From DATJSN01 sp035504095 (GTDB lineage: Bacteria; Planctomycetota; Phycisphaerae; WQYP01), in assembly GCA_035504095.1 (NCBI GenBank), contig DATJSN010000061.1, forward strand, positions 1-20,018: a stretch of 20,018 bases of DNA. Reading direction: 5' to 3'. This document shows, one piece after another, positions 7,471-15,845 of this stretch. The first letter of the stretch is position 1. Each line of letters starts with the position of its first letter. The notes under the pieces were generated by a model. It was given only the letters and a program-made list of their open reading frames with translations, made no database searches and was not told where the DNA came from. Both the position numbers and the translations under genes were made by a program.

Positions 7471-8562
7471 GTGCCCGACATTAAAGATGCCATTCTCGAC
7501 GCTTTGCGGACCGTTCAGGATCCGGAACTTTTCAAGGACATTGTCTCCCTGAACATGGTCAAGGACGTGAAAGTTTGCGGCGGACAGGTCGTCATCGACG
7601 TGGAACTCACCACGCCTGCCTGCCCGCTTAAAGACCGCATCCGCAACGACGTTCAAAACGCCGTTATGAAAGTCCCCGGCGTTTCTTCTGTGGAAGTTAA
7701 ACTCTCCGCTCAGGTGCGCAGATCCACGGAGCCTAAAAATGTTTTGCCCGGCGTGCGGAATATCCTTGCCGTGGGCGCGGGCAAAGGAGGCGTAGGCAAA
7801 AGCACCATTGCCGTGAATATCGCCGCCGGCCTGGCGATGGAAGGAGCAAAAGTCGGCCTGCTGGACGCCGACGTTTACGGCCCCTCGATTCCGACAATGA
7901 CCGGTCTGCCGGCGCAGCCGCCGCAGGTTAACGGCGAACGGATTATCCCGTTCGATCTGGGCCCGGCGTCCAATCCGATCAAGGTGATGTCCATTGGTTT
8001 TATAGTTCCGAAGGAAAAGGCGCTGATCTGGCGCGGGCCGATGGTTCACGGCGTGATCAAGCAATTTCTCGAACAGGTTGAATGGGGCGATCTGGATTAC
8101 CTGGTGGTCGATTTGCCGCCGGGCACGGGCGACGTTTCACTCACGCTGGCCCAGACGATTCCACTTACCGGCGCGGTGATTGTGGCCACGCCGCAGGAAG
8201 TCGCGCTGATGGACGCCCGCCGGGCCGTGCGGATGTTTCAACAGCTTGGCGTGGCGATATTGGGCGTGGTGGAAAACATGAGCACGTTCATTTGCGAGCA
8301 TGGCCAAGAGTATGACATTTTCGGGCGCGGCGGCGCGAAAAAAATGGCGCGCGATATGGGCCTGCCGTTTCTGGGAGATGTTCCGATCGACATGCGAATT
8401 CGTGAGCGCAGCGATTCCGGCGATCCGTTCGCCAATTTCGCGGCTGATTCGGCTTCGCGTGCCCCGCTGGTCGCGATGGTTGAATCGCTTGCCGGGCAAA
8501 TCAGCATTCGCAACATCAACCGCCCGGCGGCTAAAGAGCTCAAACTCGAAATCACGGATTAA
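7471..8562 (+). CDS. mrp: Mrp/NBP35-family Fe-S carrier P-loop ATPase
   Basis: This 363-residue cytoplasmic ATPase of the Mrp/ApbC group binds and transfers Fe-S clusters to client proteins. An N-terminal MIP18/DUF59 domain (about residues 1-80, with TPACPLKDRI) precedes the deviant Walker A GAGKGGVGKS (102-111), the switch motif LDADVYGPSIP and the Walker B region YLVVDLPPGTGD. The usual CPxC pair after NMS is incomplete: the sequence reads NMSTFICEHGQEYDIFG, so C275 remains and the second cysteine is absent. Some relatives are also reduced here, so this may change cluster binding but does not make a pseudogene. The start is a GTG with AGAGG about 10 nt upstream. It is the last gene of the resB-ccsA-mrp unit, which suggests a link between Fe-S supply and respiratory-chain assembly. 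Confidence 0.95.
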   Translation: MPDIKDAILDALRTVQDPELFKDIVSLNMVKDVKVCGGQVVIDVELTTPACPLKDRIRNDVQNAVMKVPGVSSVEVKLSAQVRRSTEPKNVLPGVRNILAVGAGKGGVGKSTIAVNIAAGLAMEGAKVGLLDADVYGPSIPTMTGLPAQPPQVNGERIIPFDLGPASNPIKVMSIGFIVPKEKALIWRGPMVHGVIKQFLEQVEWGDLDYLVVDLPPGTGDVSLTLAQTIPLTGAVIVATPQEVALMDARRAVRMFQQLGVAILGVVENMSTFICEHGQEYDIFGRGGAKKMARDMGLPFLGDVPIDMRIRERSDSGDPFANFAADSASRAPLVAMVESLAGQISIRNINRPAAKELKLEITD

Positions 8563-8588
8563 CGCTGATTATGCTCCACTGTTTTGGC

Positions 8589-8602
8589 GCTAAATTTTTA
8601 AC
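8589..8602. promoter_or_regulatory. Upstream BlaI-type operator
   Basis: GCTAAATTTTTAAC is a 14-bp palindrome with one mismatch and differs by one base from the copy at 8633-8646. It lies 9 bp upstream of the -35 element. Repressor binding is inferred from the pairing and position. Confidence 0.6.
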
Positions 8603-8611
8603 ACTTTTTGC

Positions 8612-8640
8612 TTGACATACAAGCCTAGTGCTGTTAAATT
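8612..8640 (+). promoter_or_regulatory. Promoter of the blaI-like/M56 unit
   Basis: TTGACA (8612-8617), a 17-nt spacer and TAAATT (8635-8640) form a sigma-70-type promoter. The -10 lies inside the downstream palindrome, so a bound repressor would block RNA polymerase. Confidence 0.7.
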
Positions 8641-8646
8641 TTTAAC
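8633..8646. promoter_or_regulatory. Downstream BlaI-type operator over the -10
   Basis: GTTAAATTTTTAAC is a perfect 14-bp palindrome (GTTAAA-TT-TTTAAC). It shares TAAATTTTTAACA with the sequence at 8591-8603, 44 bp upstream (about four helical turns), so two dimers could bind on the same DNA face. Confidence 0.65.
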
Positions 8647-8668
8647 ATCAAGTCATCGGGAGAAGTTT

Positions 8669-9064
8669 ATGCCGGCGGAATCTGTAATTACCCTCAGTCG
8701 TCGTGAACGTCAGATCATGGACATCGTTTTCTCTCGAGGGCGCGTCTCCGCCGCACAGGTCATGGCGGAATTGCCTGACCCGCCGAGTTATTCTTCCGTC
8801 CGCACTTTGCTGCGCATCCTTGAGCGGAAAGGCCACCTTAAACATCGCGTAGTTAAAGGGAAATTCATTTATTCATCCGTTTATTCCCATCGCCGCGCGG
8901 CTCGTTCGGCCCTGCGGCGCATTCTTGAAACGTTCTTCAAGAATTCCACAGCGGCCGCCGTGGCCGCATTGTTGAATGCTTCCGACGCCGATCTTTCCCA
9001 AAATGAGATAGCCGAAATTTCAGAATTAATCAGAAAAACAACCGCGCGAGGTAATCGAACATGA
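8669..9064 (+). CDS. BlaI/MecI/CopY-family transcriptional repressor
   Basis: This 131-residue winged-helix repressor is of the BlaI/MecI type. The DNA-binding domain covers about residues 8-75 (LSRRERQIMDIVFSRGRVSA, then SYSSVRTLLRILERKGHL and the wing KGKFIYSSVYS). The C-terminal helices (about 76-131) form the dimerisation part, which in BlaI is cut when the partner protease senses its signal. The ATG at 8669 is chosen because GGAG lies 6 nt upstream; the longer frame starts at a TTG inside the -35 element. The stop overlaps the start of the M56 gene as ATGA, so the two are translated together. Twin palindromes around the promoter indicate autorepression. The inducing signal is unknown; nothing indicates beta-lactam resistance. 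Confidence 0.93.
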   Translation: MPAESVITLSRRERQIMDIVFSRGRVSAAQVMAELPDPPSYSSVRTLLRILERKGHLKHRVVKGKFIYSSVYSHRRAARSALRRILETFFKNSTAAAVAALLNASDADLSQNEIAEISELIRKTTARGNRT

Positions 9065-12000
9065 ATACGCCTGCTGCATCTATCGTGCAATATTCCGCTA
9101 TCCTTTTTGATGTCACGATTAAGGCAGCTTTGATCCTCGGCACAGCCGGGATGCTGCTGATGGTATTAAGACGAGCTTCTGCGGTCGTTCGGCATTTGAT
9201 TATTACGACGGCCATATTAGGCGTTTTATGTTTGCCCGTTTTGGCGATGTGTGTTCCCGTATGGCGTCTTGAAATATTGCCCCCCGTTGTTGCAACCGCA
9301 TTATCACCGGTGGAATCACAGATTTCGCCGCCTTCAACGCCGGTTTATATGCCGGAACGCAACTCACCGATCACGGCTTCACCGAGCATTCCGAATATTT
9401 CGATTAATTTGAGGCAATATCATCCATCCTCGGATGAATCGTACTCTCCAGTCAGCACCCCCCTGCTGGCTGCAAAGGCGCAAGCTCAGACCGCTCAACC
9501 AGTAGAAAATAATTCCCCAAGTGCGCCGATCAAACTTCGATCTCTCTTAACTCGCGGCAATGTTCTATTGGTTGTTATGGGTTTATGGGCCTTAGGCGCA
9601 GCTTGTGTTTTATTGTTTTTCTTTACCGGAATAATTGCTACACGGCGGCTTGGAAGAATTGCCCACTCCGAGTCTGATGGAAAAGTATTGGATTTGTTTG
9701 TGCAGCTCTGTAAAGAATTTCGGCTCCGCAGATCTGTGCGTCTCTTAATTTCACCATCGTCAGATATGCCCGCAACCTGGGGCATTTTTCATCCTACGGT
9801 GATGTTGCCGTCTGATGCCGCAGCGTGGCCGAAGGACCAGCTACTAGCCGTTCTTGTCCACGAATTGGCGCACGTAAAAAGATGGGATTGCGCGACGCAA
9901 TTCGCCAGTTGGCTCGCCTGTGCCTTGTACTGGTTTAATCCGCAGATTTGGTTCGCCATGCGCCGCATGCGGGTGGAATGTGAACGCGCTTGCGATGACG
10001 CCGTTCTATGTCGCGGTTTGGGCGCAACGATTTATGCCGAGCATCTTCTGTCCATCGCAAAGAATTTACGCATCCGCAATTTGCCGCGCATAGCGGCGTT
10101 GCCCATAGCGCGGCCGTCGTTGTTTAAACGGCGCGTTCTGGCGATTTTGGATGCACAAACCAATCGTCGCAATATTACACTTCGTCTGTTTTGCATCACC
10201 GTTTTTATCGCCGTGCTATTTATAGCACCAATTGCCGCCGTTAAATTAGTCGCCGGTCAATCCTCCGCATCCGCTTCGGGATCCTCGGTCTTAGCAATAC
10301 CCGGTAAACCATCAACAATCCAGAAGATTGCCGCAACAAATCCGGCAATGCGCACTTTTAATCTTTTGGTCATCGATTCAAAGACTAAAAAGCCGATCCC
10401 AGGTATCGGCGTCGGCCTCCCTTGCGGTTGTGGGCCGCCTGAAAAAGTAACCGGGGCGGATGGCCATGTCGTTTTGTCGTTATCCGAGGATCAACTGGAA
10501 ACTCTATATCTAAAGGTTTCCGGTGATGGTTGGGTAACAAAAAGACTTTTGTGGAATGCTCCTTCCATCCCTTCAACCTATACGGTTGAACTGGATCGTG
10601 GCGTGCGTATATCGGGAAAAGTCAGCGACGACGCCGGCAATCCGGTTCCCGGCGCTCATGTTGTTCTGTGGTTTGAGGACAAGCTCAAAAAGCCCAATGA
10701 AAGTCTGATGATCGGCGCGGAAGCTATCACGGATGCCAACGGCATCTGGACATATGATGGCGCTCCCAAGTCTATGAAAAAAGTCGATATCGGCGTATGG
10801 GATTATGCCTATACAAGCGGCTCTTTTTCTGATGCTTTTTATTCCCTGCATCGGCCGCCGGTCGCAAAACTTCTTAATGGTTCCTATACGCTTAAATTAA
10901 AACGCGGTCTGGCTCTAGAGGGGGTTGTGCTCGATTCGAAGGGAAAGCCGATTGCACATGCTCAAGTCGGCCTTGGGTATGATCGTGTCGCCACCAATGT
11001 GATTCCTCCGCAGAGAACCAATGAAAAAGGGAAATTTTCTTTTGCCGTCATTCCCGGCGACCAGGTGGTGATTACCGTTCAAGTTCATGGCTACGCTCCT
11101 GAGTTGCAGCAATTCGTGATGGGTCAGGAATCTCCTCCCGAGGTGGTTTTTCATCTGCAACCCGCTCATGACATTTCCGGAACCGTGGTCGATAGCCGCG
11201 GTCGACCCATTCCTTATGCTTTTATTTCTTTTGACACCTGGCGAAGTTTTCGAACTCTTAATCAGAATATTACCGCGGACCAAAATGGGCATTTTGATTG
11301 GTCCGACGCACCGGTAGATGCAGTTTATTGTGATGTTTCCGCCGATGGTTACATGGACGCCGATAGCATTGCCATGACGCCTGATCAACCGATGATTGTT
11401 ACGCTTTTGTCGCTGCAAAAATTTCATGCGGCAATCATTGACACAATTACTGGAAAACCAATCAATAATTTCCGCATCTTTGTGGGTACCGCTCGTTCCT
11501 ATCAGCCTGAACTTGCTTGGATGCCGTATGCACCGGATCAATACCCGCCTGACAATCAGGTGAAAATTTATCCCGACGGAAAGTTTGATCTTTCAGTTAC
11601 TTCTCAAGGTTGGACTACTGCAACCGGCAATGCCATACGAATTGAAGCAGATGGTTATCTGCCCGCAGAGTCAAAAATTTATCCCTTTACTGACACCGAC
11701 GTCTCGCTGGTGATGAAGTTAACCCCTGCCAAAAATCTCTCCGCCACCGTTCTCGATATTGATGGAAAACCTGCCGCCGGTGCCCAAGCTTATATGTATC
11801 CCAATTTACGAGGATCTTCCATTGATCTCGAAGAGTCACTAAAACCGAATACTTATTATCAATTGCCCAAAACTTCCAACGATGGCCATATCGAGTTCGC
11901 TCCACAAACTGGGCCGTTCAAAGTAATACTTTTTAATCAATCCGGTGTTGCGGTTGTCAATCAGAACGATCTGGCCAAATCACCGACGATTCGACTGGAA

Positions 12001-13233
12001 CCTTGGGGCGTATTCAAAGGACGCTTGCTGTTCACCGATAAACCCGCAAAAGATCAGGTTATGGAAATCATATCCGACTTGACAGATCCCAATGCGGATA
12101 TATACCAACATCTGATTAACTTTGATAATAATGTTCGAACTGATGCTAATGGCGAGTTTGAATTCAAACATATCCCGCCTGGCAAATGGTCGGTCTGCCC
12201 CTGGATTCAAACACAAGCGGAAAACCCAACGGGTGGAGCTTCTCCTTCACTGCCGCAGCTGGCTTTTCAAATCAAAGCCGGTCAAATTATTACTGGAACG
12301 CTCGGCGGCGTAGGCTGGACGGTTACAGGTTCTATTATTCTTCCCCCAGGCTTGGATCTAAACCGCGGCCAATATTCTATTGAGGATGAGATGTTGCCGG
12401 ATTGGCTAAAACCACCGGAGCCGCCCATGCCGGCACAAATCAAAAATGGATCAAAAGAGCAACAGTTCAAATGGTATTCTGTATTTGCCAAAACTCCGTC
12501 GGCAAAGGCCTTTTCCGCGGAAGAAAACAACTATTACCGGCAGTGCCATTGGTATGCAATGACTATTCAGTCAGATAATACGTTTTCCATTTACGATGTT
12601 GTTCCGGGAAAATACACTATTATGGTTCAGATAAGCGCTATTAAGGATTATACAAACATAATTCCGGTTGCCAGCGCACAAACACAGTTTAGCGTACCCG
12701 CAATTTCTGATGGAGCAGGCGACAAGGTTCTGATTGCACCACCGATTCGCTTGAAAGCTTCCGGCAACCAGATCAACCCATTTTATCCTATGCCCGATAT
12801 CAATCCCGGAGATATAGCGCCGGATTTCGCACTTAAAACACTTGACGGCAAAAATATTCGGCTCGCGGATTTTCGCGACAAATACGTTCTGCTTTATTTT
12901 TGGGGAACATGGAGTTCGTGGGGCAGCTCTCAGATACCCGCGCTTAAAGCAATATATAAAAAGTTCAGTTCCGACAAACGCTTTGTGATAATCGGTCTGA
13001 ATGTGGATGATACACCCCAGCCTGCCCGCGATTACGTCGCGAAATATGGATTGAATTGGATTCAGGGCTATGTCGGTCCCTGGATAGAAAATAAGACGCC
13101 GATCATGGATCAGTATGCAGTGGACTATATTCCCTGGTATTGCTTGATTGGTCCCGATGGGCGCATCATAACCATTGGCGATTATCCCGACGCCGTCAAA
13201 CCTGCCATTCAAAGCGCTTTGTCTGATCGGTAG
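9061..13233 (+). CDS. BlaR1-like M56 membrane metallopeptidase with regulatory repeats and Cys-less TlpA-like domain
   Basis: This 1390-residue protein is a BlaR1/MecR1-type sensor protease with a new sensor part. Four membrane helices (about residues 16-36, 46-66, 168-192 and 375-398) enclose the M56 domain. Zinc site: HELAH (267-271), then E308 in CERACDDAVL. After helix 4, instead of a penicillin-binding sensor, about eight carboxypeptidase-regulatory-like beta-sandwich repeats follow, starting near residues 430, 515, 616, 702, 786, 890, 983 and 1083 (for example GVVLDSKGKPIAHAQVGL). A TlpA/thioredoxin-like domain ends the protein (about 1250-1390: GDIAPDFALKTLDGKNIRLA). Its WCxxC reads WSSWG (1284-1288), so both redox cysteines are gone, while the cis-proline region (YIPWYCLIGPDG) remains. 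Inferred role: extracytoplasmic ligand sensing leading to cleavage of the overlapping BlaI-like repressor. Confidence 0.93.
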   Translation: MNTPAASIVQYSAILFDVTIKAALILGTAGMLLMVLRRASAVVRHLIITTAILGVLCLPVLAMCVPVWRLEILPPVVATALSPVESQISPPSTPVYMPERNSPITASPSIPNISINLRQYHPSSDESYSPVSTPLLAAKAQAQTAQPVENNSPSAPIKLRSLLTRGNVLLVVMGLWALGAACVLLFFFTGIIATRRLGRIAHSESDGKVLDLFVQLCKEFRLRRSVRLLISPSSDMPATWGIFHPTVMLPSDAAAWPKDQLLAVLVHELAHVKRWDCATQFASWLACALYWFNPQIWFAMRRMRVECERACDDAVLCRGLGATIYAEHLLSIAKNLRIRNLPRIAALPIARPSLFKRRVLAILDAQTNRRNITLRLFCITVFIAVLFIAPIAAVKLVAGQSSASASGSSVLAIPGKPSTIQKIAATNPAMRTFNLLVIDSKTKKPIPGIGVGLPCGCGPPEKVTGADGHVVLSLSEDQLETLYLKVSGDGWVTKRLLWNAPSIPSTYTVELDRGVRISGKVSDDAGNPVPGAHVVLWFEDKLKKPNESLMIGAEAITDANGIWTYDGAPKSMKKVDIGVWDYAYTSGSFSDAFYSLHRPPVAKLLNGSYTLKLKRGLALEGVVLDSKGKPIAHAQVGLGYDRVATNVIPPQRTNEKGKFSFAVIPGDQVVITVQVHGYAPELQQFVMGQESPPEVVFHLQPAHDISGTVVDSRGRPIPYAFISFDTWRSFRTLNQNITADQNGHFDWSDAPVDAVYCDVSADGYMDADSIAMTPDQPMIVTLLSLQKFHAAIIDTITGKPINNFRIFVGTARSYQPELAWMPYAPDQYPPDNQVKIYPDGKFDLSVTSQGWTTATGNAIRIEADGYLPAESKIYPFTDTDVSLVMKLTPAKNLSATVLDIDGKPAAGAQAYMYPNLRGSSIDLEESLKPNTYYQLPKTSNDGHIEFAPQTGPFKVILFNQSGVAVVNQNDLAKSPTIRLEPWGVFKGRLLFTDKPAKDQVMEIISDLTDPNADIYQHLINFDNNVRTDANGEFEFKHIPPGKWSVCPWIQTQAENPTGGASPSLPQLAFQIKAGQIITGTLGGVGWTVTGSIILPPGLDLNRGQYSIEDEMLPDWLKPPEPPMPAQIKNGSKEQQFKWYSVFAKTPSAKAFSAEENNYYRQCHWYAMTIQSDNTFSIYDVVPGKYTIMVQISAIKDYTNIIPVASAQTQFSVPAISDGAGDKVLIAPPIRLKASGNQINPFYPMPDINPGDIAPDFALKTLDGKNIRLADFRDKYVLLYFWGTWSSWGSSQIPALKAIYKKFSSDKRFVIIGLNVDDTPQPARDYVAKYGLNWIQGYVGPWIENKTPIMDQYAVDYIPWYCLIGPDGRIITIGDYPDAVKPAIQSALSDR

Positions 13234-13306
13234 CGATGTGGCAGGAAAATCACTTAATCCTCAACTTTGTTCTTCTTCGGAATGCGGGCGACTTCTATAG
13301 TCTCCA

Positions 13307-13334
13307 GGGCCTGTATTTGCTTACATACGGGCTT
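13307..13334. terminator. Possible bidirectional terminator between convergent genes
   Basis: GCCTGTAT (13309-13316) and ATACGGGC (13325-13332) form an 8-bp stem with one G-U pair and an 8-nt loop, in the 107-bp gap between the M56 gene and apgM. Only a short T stretch follows, so it is a weak candidate. Confidence 0.35.
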
Positions 13335-13340
13335 TAAATG

Positions 13341-14549
13341 TTACTTGCTCGCGATGGAAACAAAATAATCCATCAATTCATTTCCGACTTTCACGTGCAG
13401 ATCGCTTTGTAATGCCGCTTCTTCGGTGAAGGGGCGCGTGACGACCCCTTCGCGGTCTGTCCCCGCGATGACAAACGGCACCGGTGCGTCGTGATGTTTG
13501 CGCGTCGAACATTGCGTGGCGTGATCGGGCATAATTAACAGCCGCCATTCGTCAAAGGTTTTGAGCTTCTCAAGGACCGGACCGACGATGTGCCGATCGA
13601 TCGCTTCAATGCTGGCGATTTTGGTGGCGAAATCCGCCTGGTGGCTGGCCTCATCCGGCGCTTCGACGTGGCAACAGACGATGTCGTATTGATCCAGAGC
13701 ATCGATGGTGTAACGGCCCTGTGCTTTGTAATCCGTGTCGTGATAGCTGGTAATGCCGGGCACGTCGATGTTTTTCCAGCCGATCAGGTTGGCGATGCCC
13801 CGCAATAAATCCACCGCGGTAATCATCGCGCCATTGAGGCCAAAGCGTTCCTGAAAACCGGGGATTTTTTTGGGCCGCCCCTGCCCCCACAGCCAGATAT
13901 CCGTAGCGAGATTTTCGTTGAATTGCCCCCGGACGGCGTTCACGTCCTGCTTTTCCAGCACGACGCGGGCACGCTGCATCATTTGCAACAAAGGCTCTGA
14001 ACCTTGGCCGCGCGGCAAATGATTTTTAATCTCTTCGCCGGGAATATCGTGCGGTGGAGTGGTTTTGACTTTGCTGAAATCCGCTCCGCGATAAGTCATC
14101 AGGTTGCGGTAGCTGACCCCGGGATAAAAACGCACCGGTGAAATGGAACTGTCCGGCGCCAGGGCTTTGCTGAGCGCTTCCAGAAGCTGGCGGGCTTCCG
14201 AATCTTTAATGTGGCCGGCGGAGTGATCGACCATTTTGCCGTCAACGATCGTCACGAAGTTACAACGGAAAACCCAGTCCGAAAGGTCGAGCTTGAGACC
14301 CATGGCCGCGGCTTCCAGCGGCGCGCGGCCCGGATGATACTCCGCCGGAGCGTAGCCCAGCAGGCAAAGGGTGCACACGTCGCTGCCGGCGCTATAGTCC
14401 GGCGGCGTGGTGCACACGGTGCCCAGCCGTCCGATGGAGGCAACCTGGTCCATGTTTGGTTTATTGGCCGCTTCCAACGGCGTTTTGCCGCCAAGTTCTT
14501 CCAGCGGCGAGTCGGCCGCGCCGTCCGGAATAATGATTGCATATTTCAT
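13341..14549 (-). CDS. apgM: Cofactor-independent phosphoglycerate mutase, archaeal type
   Basis: This 402-residue cytoplasmic enzyme of the alkaline phosphatase superfamily interconverts 3- and 2-phosphoglycerate in glycolysis and gluconeogenesis without 2,3-bisphosphoglycerate. The N-terminus YAIIIPDGAADSPLEELGGK carries the first metal aspartate (D9). The phosphorylated serine is expected at S56 in DYSAGSDV. Further metal ligands lie in HVEAPDEASHQADF (from residue 294) and MPDHATQCSTRKHHDAPVPF (from residue 340). The length and TPLEAANKPNMD motif fit the ApgM group, not GpmI. AGAGG lies about 7 nt before the ATG. It stands alone, with an unusual inverted-repeat element upstream, which is where its transcript leader would be. 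Confidence 0.94.
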   Translation of the reverse strand: MKYAIIIPDGAADSPLEELGGKTPLEAANKPNMDQVASIGRLGTVCTTPPDYSAGSDVCTLCLLGYAPAEYHPGRAPLEAAAMGLKLDLSDWVFRCNFVTIVDGKMVDHSAGHIKDSEARQLLEALSKALAPDSSISPVRFYPGVSYRNLMTYRGADFSKVKTTPPHDIPGEEIKNHLPRGQGSEPLLQMMQRARVVLEKQDVNAVRGQFNENLATDIWLWGQGRPKKIPGFQERFGLNGAMITAVDLLRGIANLIGWKNIDVPGITSYHDTDYKAQGRYTIDALDQYDIVCCHVEAPDEASHQADFATKIASIEAIDRHIVGPVLEKLKTFDEWRLLIMPDHATQCSTRKHHDAPVPFVIAGTDREGVVTRPFTEEAALQSDLHVKVGNELMDYFVSIASK

Positions 14550-14961
14550 TAAGAGCCTCTAACACAATAAGCCTGAAGCCGCCCCATCTTAACTTGTCAG
14601 GGGCTCTGGTATTTTAGAATCTGTCTCCAAGCATAGCGAGAGTCGCGTTTGGCCGCCAAGTGGACAGATGCAAGGAAGAGCGACGAGATTATATTCGAAA
14701 GATAATATGCTTCAGGAGCGATGACGCCGCAGATGGCCGCTTGGCGGCCAAACCCTTCGGGACGAGGCTGCCTGGCCCCGAATCCTGCGTCGCGCCTCCG
14801 AACTGTATTGTATTTTAATACTCACTTGTCGGTGCTCCTTGGCTCGTGGCCTGACAGCCGATGTCGCGGCCTCGATATGTTTTGAGATAGATTCTTAAGG
14901 CAATATTTGAATGTAGAACAGTGCGGCGGAAGAGCTCGAATCTGTGAAGAAAAAAATTCCT
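14550..14961. other. 412-bp intergenic region upstream of apgM
   Basis: I see no gene here. The middle holds the nested inverted-repeat element at 14647-14753. The part nearer the lyase-like gene (about 14800-14961) is AT-richer and has no clear terminator; the part next to apgM holds only its ribosome-binding site. Both flanking genes are on the minus strand, so the region is the 3' end of one transcript and the leader of the next. Confidence 0.6.
14647..14753. repeat. Nested inverted-repeat element with alternative hairpins
   Basis: Perfect 14-bp arms GTTTGGCCGCCAAG (14647-14660) and CTTGGCGGCCAAAC (14740-14753) enclose 79 nt. The right arm can instead pair locally: TGGCCGC (14734-14740), loop TTG, GCGGCCA (14744-14750). 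Next to it lies CCCTTCGGG. The two pairings exclude each other. Confidence 0.65.
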
Positions 14962-15753
14962 TTAATCTTCTTTTGACCAAAGATGAACATTGTGAAAATA
15001 GGCCTGCATTTCCGGGCTGGCGCCTCTCTGGGTATATACGCCGCATTTCATGTACCAGTCACGGGCTTTGCCGCGATATATCGTCGAATAGCTTAACTGG
15101 CCGTCGACGTAGATATCGATGTGATTGTTTTTGGTGTTGTGCATGACGTTCAGGTGGAACCAGCGATTATATATGTTCGTGGCGATTATATTTTTGCTGC
15201 TGTAAAAGTGCAGTGATCCATCAATAACGAAGACCATCATGATGGTGGCGCCAACGTGCATGTGCGGCGGCCGTTTGTCGCCGGTATGGATCTGCATGAT
15301 GCAGACGCCGCTGGTTCCGGAGGGCACGTAAACATCCGCCGAAAATTGTTGCCAGCCCGAAGTATAGTCTGGGAAACGCATTTCAGTTCGGGGCTTTGTT
15401 TTATTGTGTGTTCTTAAGGGCAAATCAGTGCGGTACACCCATAGATGATAAATGCCGCCGGAAAAGGTGTAACGATCGGATTCTTTGAGGTTATATGGAA
15501 ACTGAACCTTGAAATTCAGCGGCTGTGGGGTCCAGCCCACGGTATGAACATCTGCAGCAGCGACCGGAGCCGGTGCGGTAGTAGGTGCAGTTGCGGCAAT
15601 TGGTGTTGTTGCAGCAACAGGCGTTGTTGTGGCAGTTGGTGTTGTTGTAGTAACTGCCTGGTTGCAACCGGTCAAAGCGATTCCGGAAAAAAATATTCCA
15701 ACCAGGGCCAGGACGCCGCGGAACCACGTAAAATTGTGCTTGCAGGAAAACAT
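14962..15753 (-). CDS. Lipoprotein with alginate-lyase-2 (PL7)-like domain
   Basis: Probably a cell-envelope lipoprotein (263 residues from the ATG at 15753). The signal segment ends in the lipobox LTGC (C30). A Thr/Ala/Pro linker follows (about residues 31-66), then a jelly-roll domain. Three signatures of the alginate lyase 2/PL7 fold occur in order: RTEMR (122-126), QIH (154-156) and YMKCGVYTQ (234-242), resembling R-S/T-E-x-R, Q-I/V-H and YxKxGxYxQ of that family. If active it would cleave a uronic-acid polysaccharide; related lyase families share the fold, so the substrate is uncertain. The frame opens at 15849, whose ATG overlaps the upstream stop as ATGA. That start would give a 60-residue signal segment, so 15753 is preferred, though neither start has a good ribosome-binding site. 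Confidence 0.68.
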   Translation of the reverse strand: MFSCKHNFTWFRGVLALVGIFFSGIALTGCNQAVTTTTPTATTTPVAATTPIAATAPTTAPAPVAAADVHTVGWTPQPLNFKVQFPYNLKESDRYTFSGGIYHLWVYRTDLPLRTHNKTKPRTEMRFPDYTSGWQQFSADVYVPSGTSGVCIMQIHTGDKRPPHMHVGATIMMVFVIDGSLHFYSSKNIIATNIYNRWFHLNVMHNTKNNHIDIYVDGQLSYSTIYRGKARDWYMKCGVYTQRGASPEMQAYFHNVHLWSKED

Positions 15754-15845
15754 ATAAAATTTACAAGACACTCTCACTTGCCTCTTGTGTATGCAACTAC
15801 CCCGCCGGGAACCCATTTGCTCGGGAAATACGCGGAAAATCCAAC

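Noticed and set aside
7465..8064. 199-codon minus-strand frame opposite mrp
   Set aside because: It is a mirror frame of a conserved ATPase, rich in His, Arg and Asn, without a plausible fold or start signal.
8669..13233. Beta-lactam resistance (blaI-blaR1) locus
   Set aside because: No beta-lactamase or PBP2a gene is present, and the sensor half has no penicillin-binding domain. Only the repressor-protease architecture is shared.
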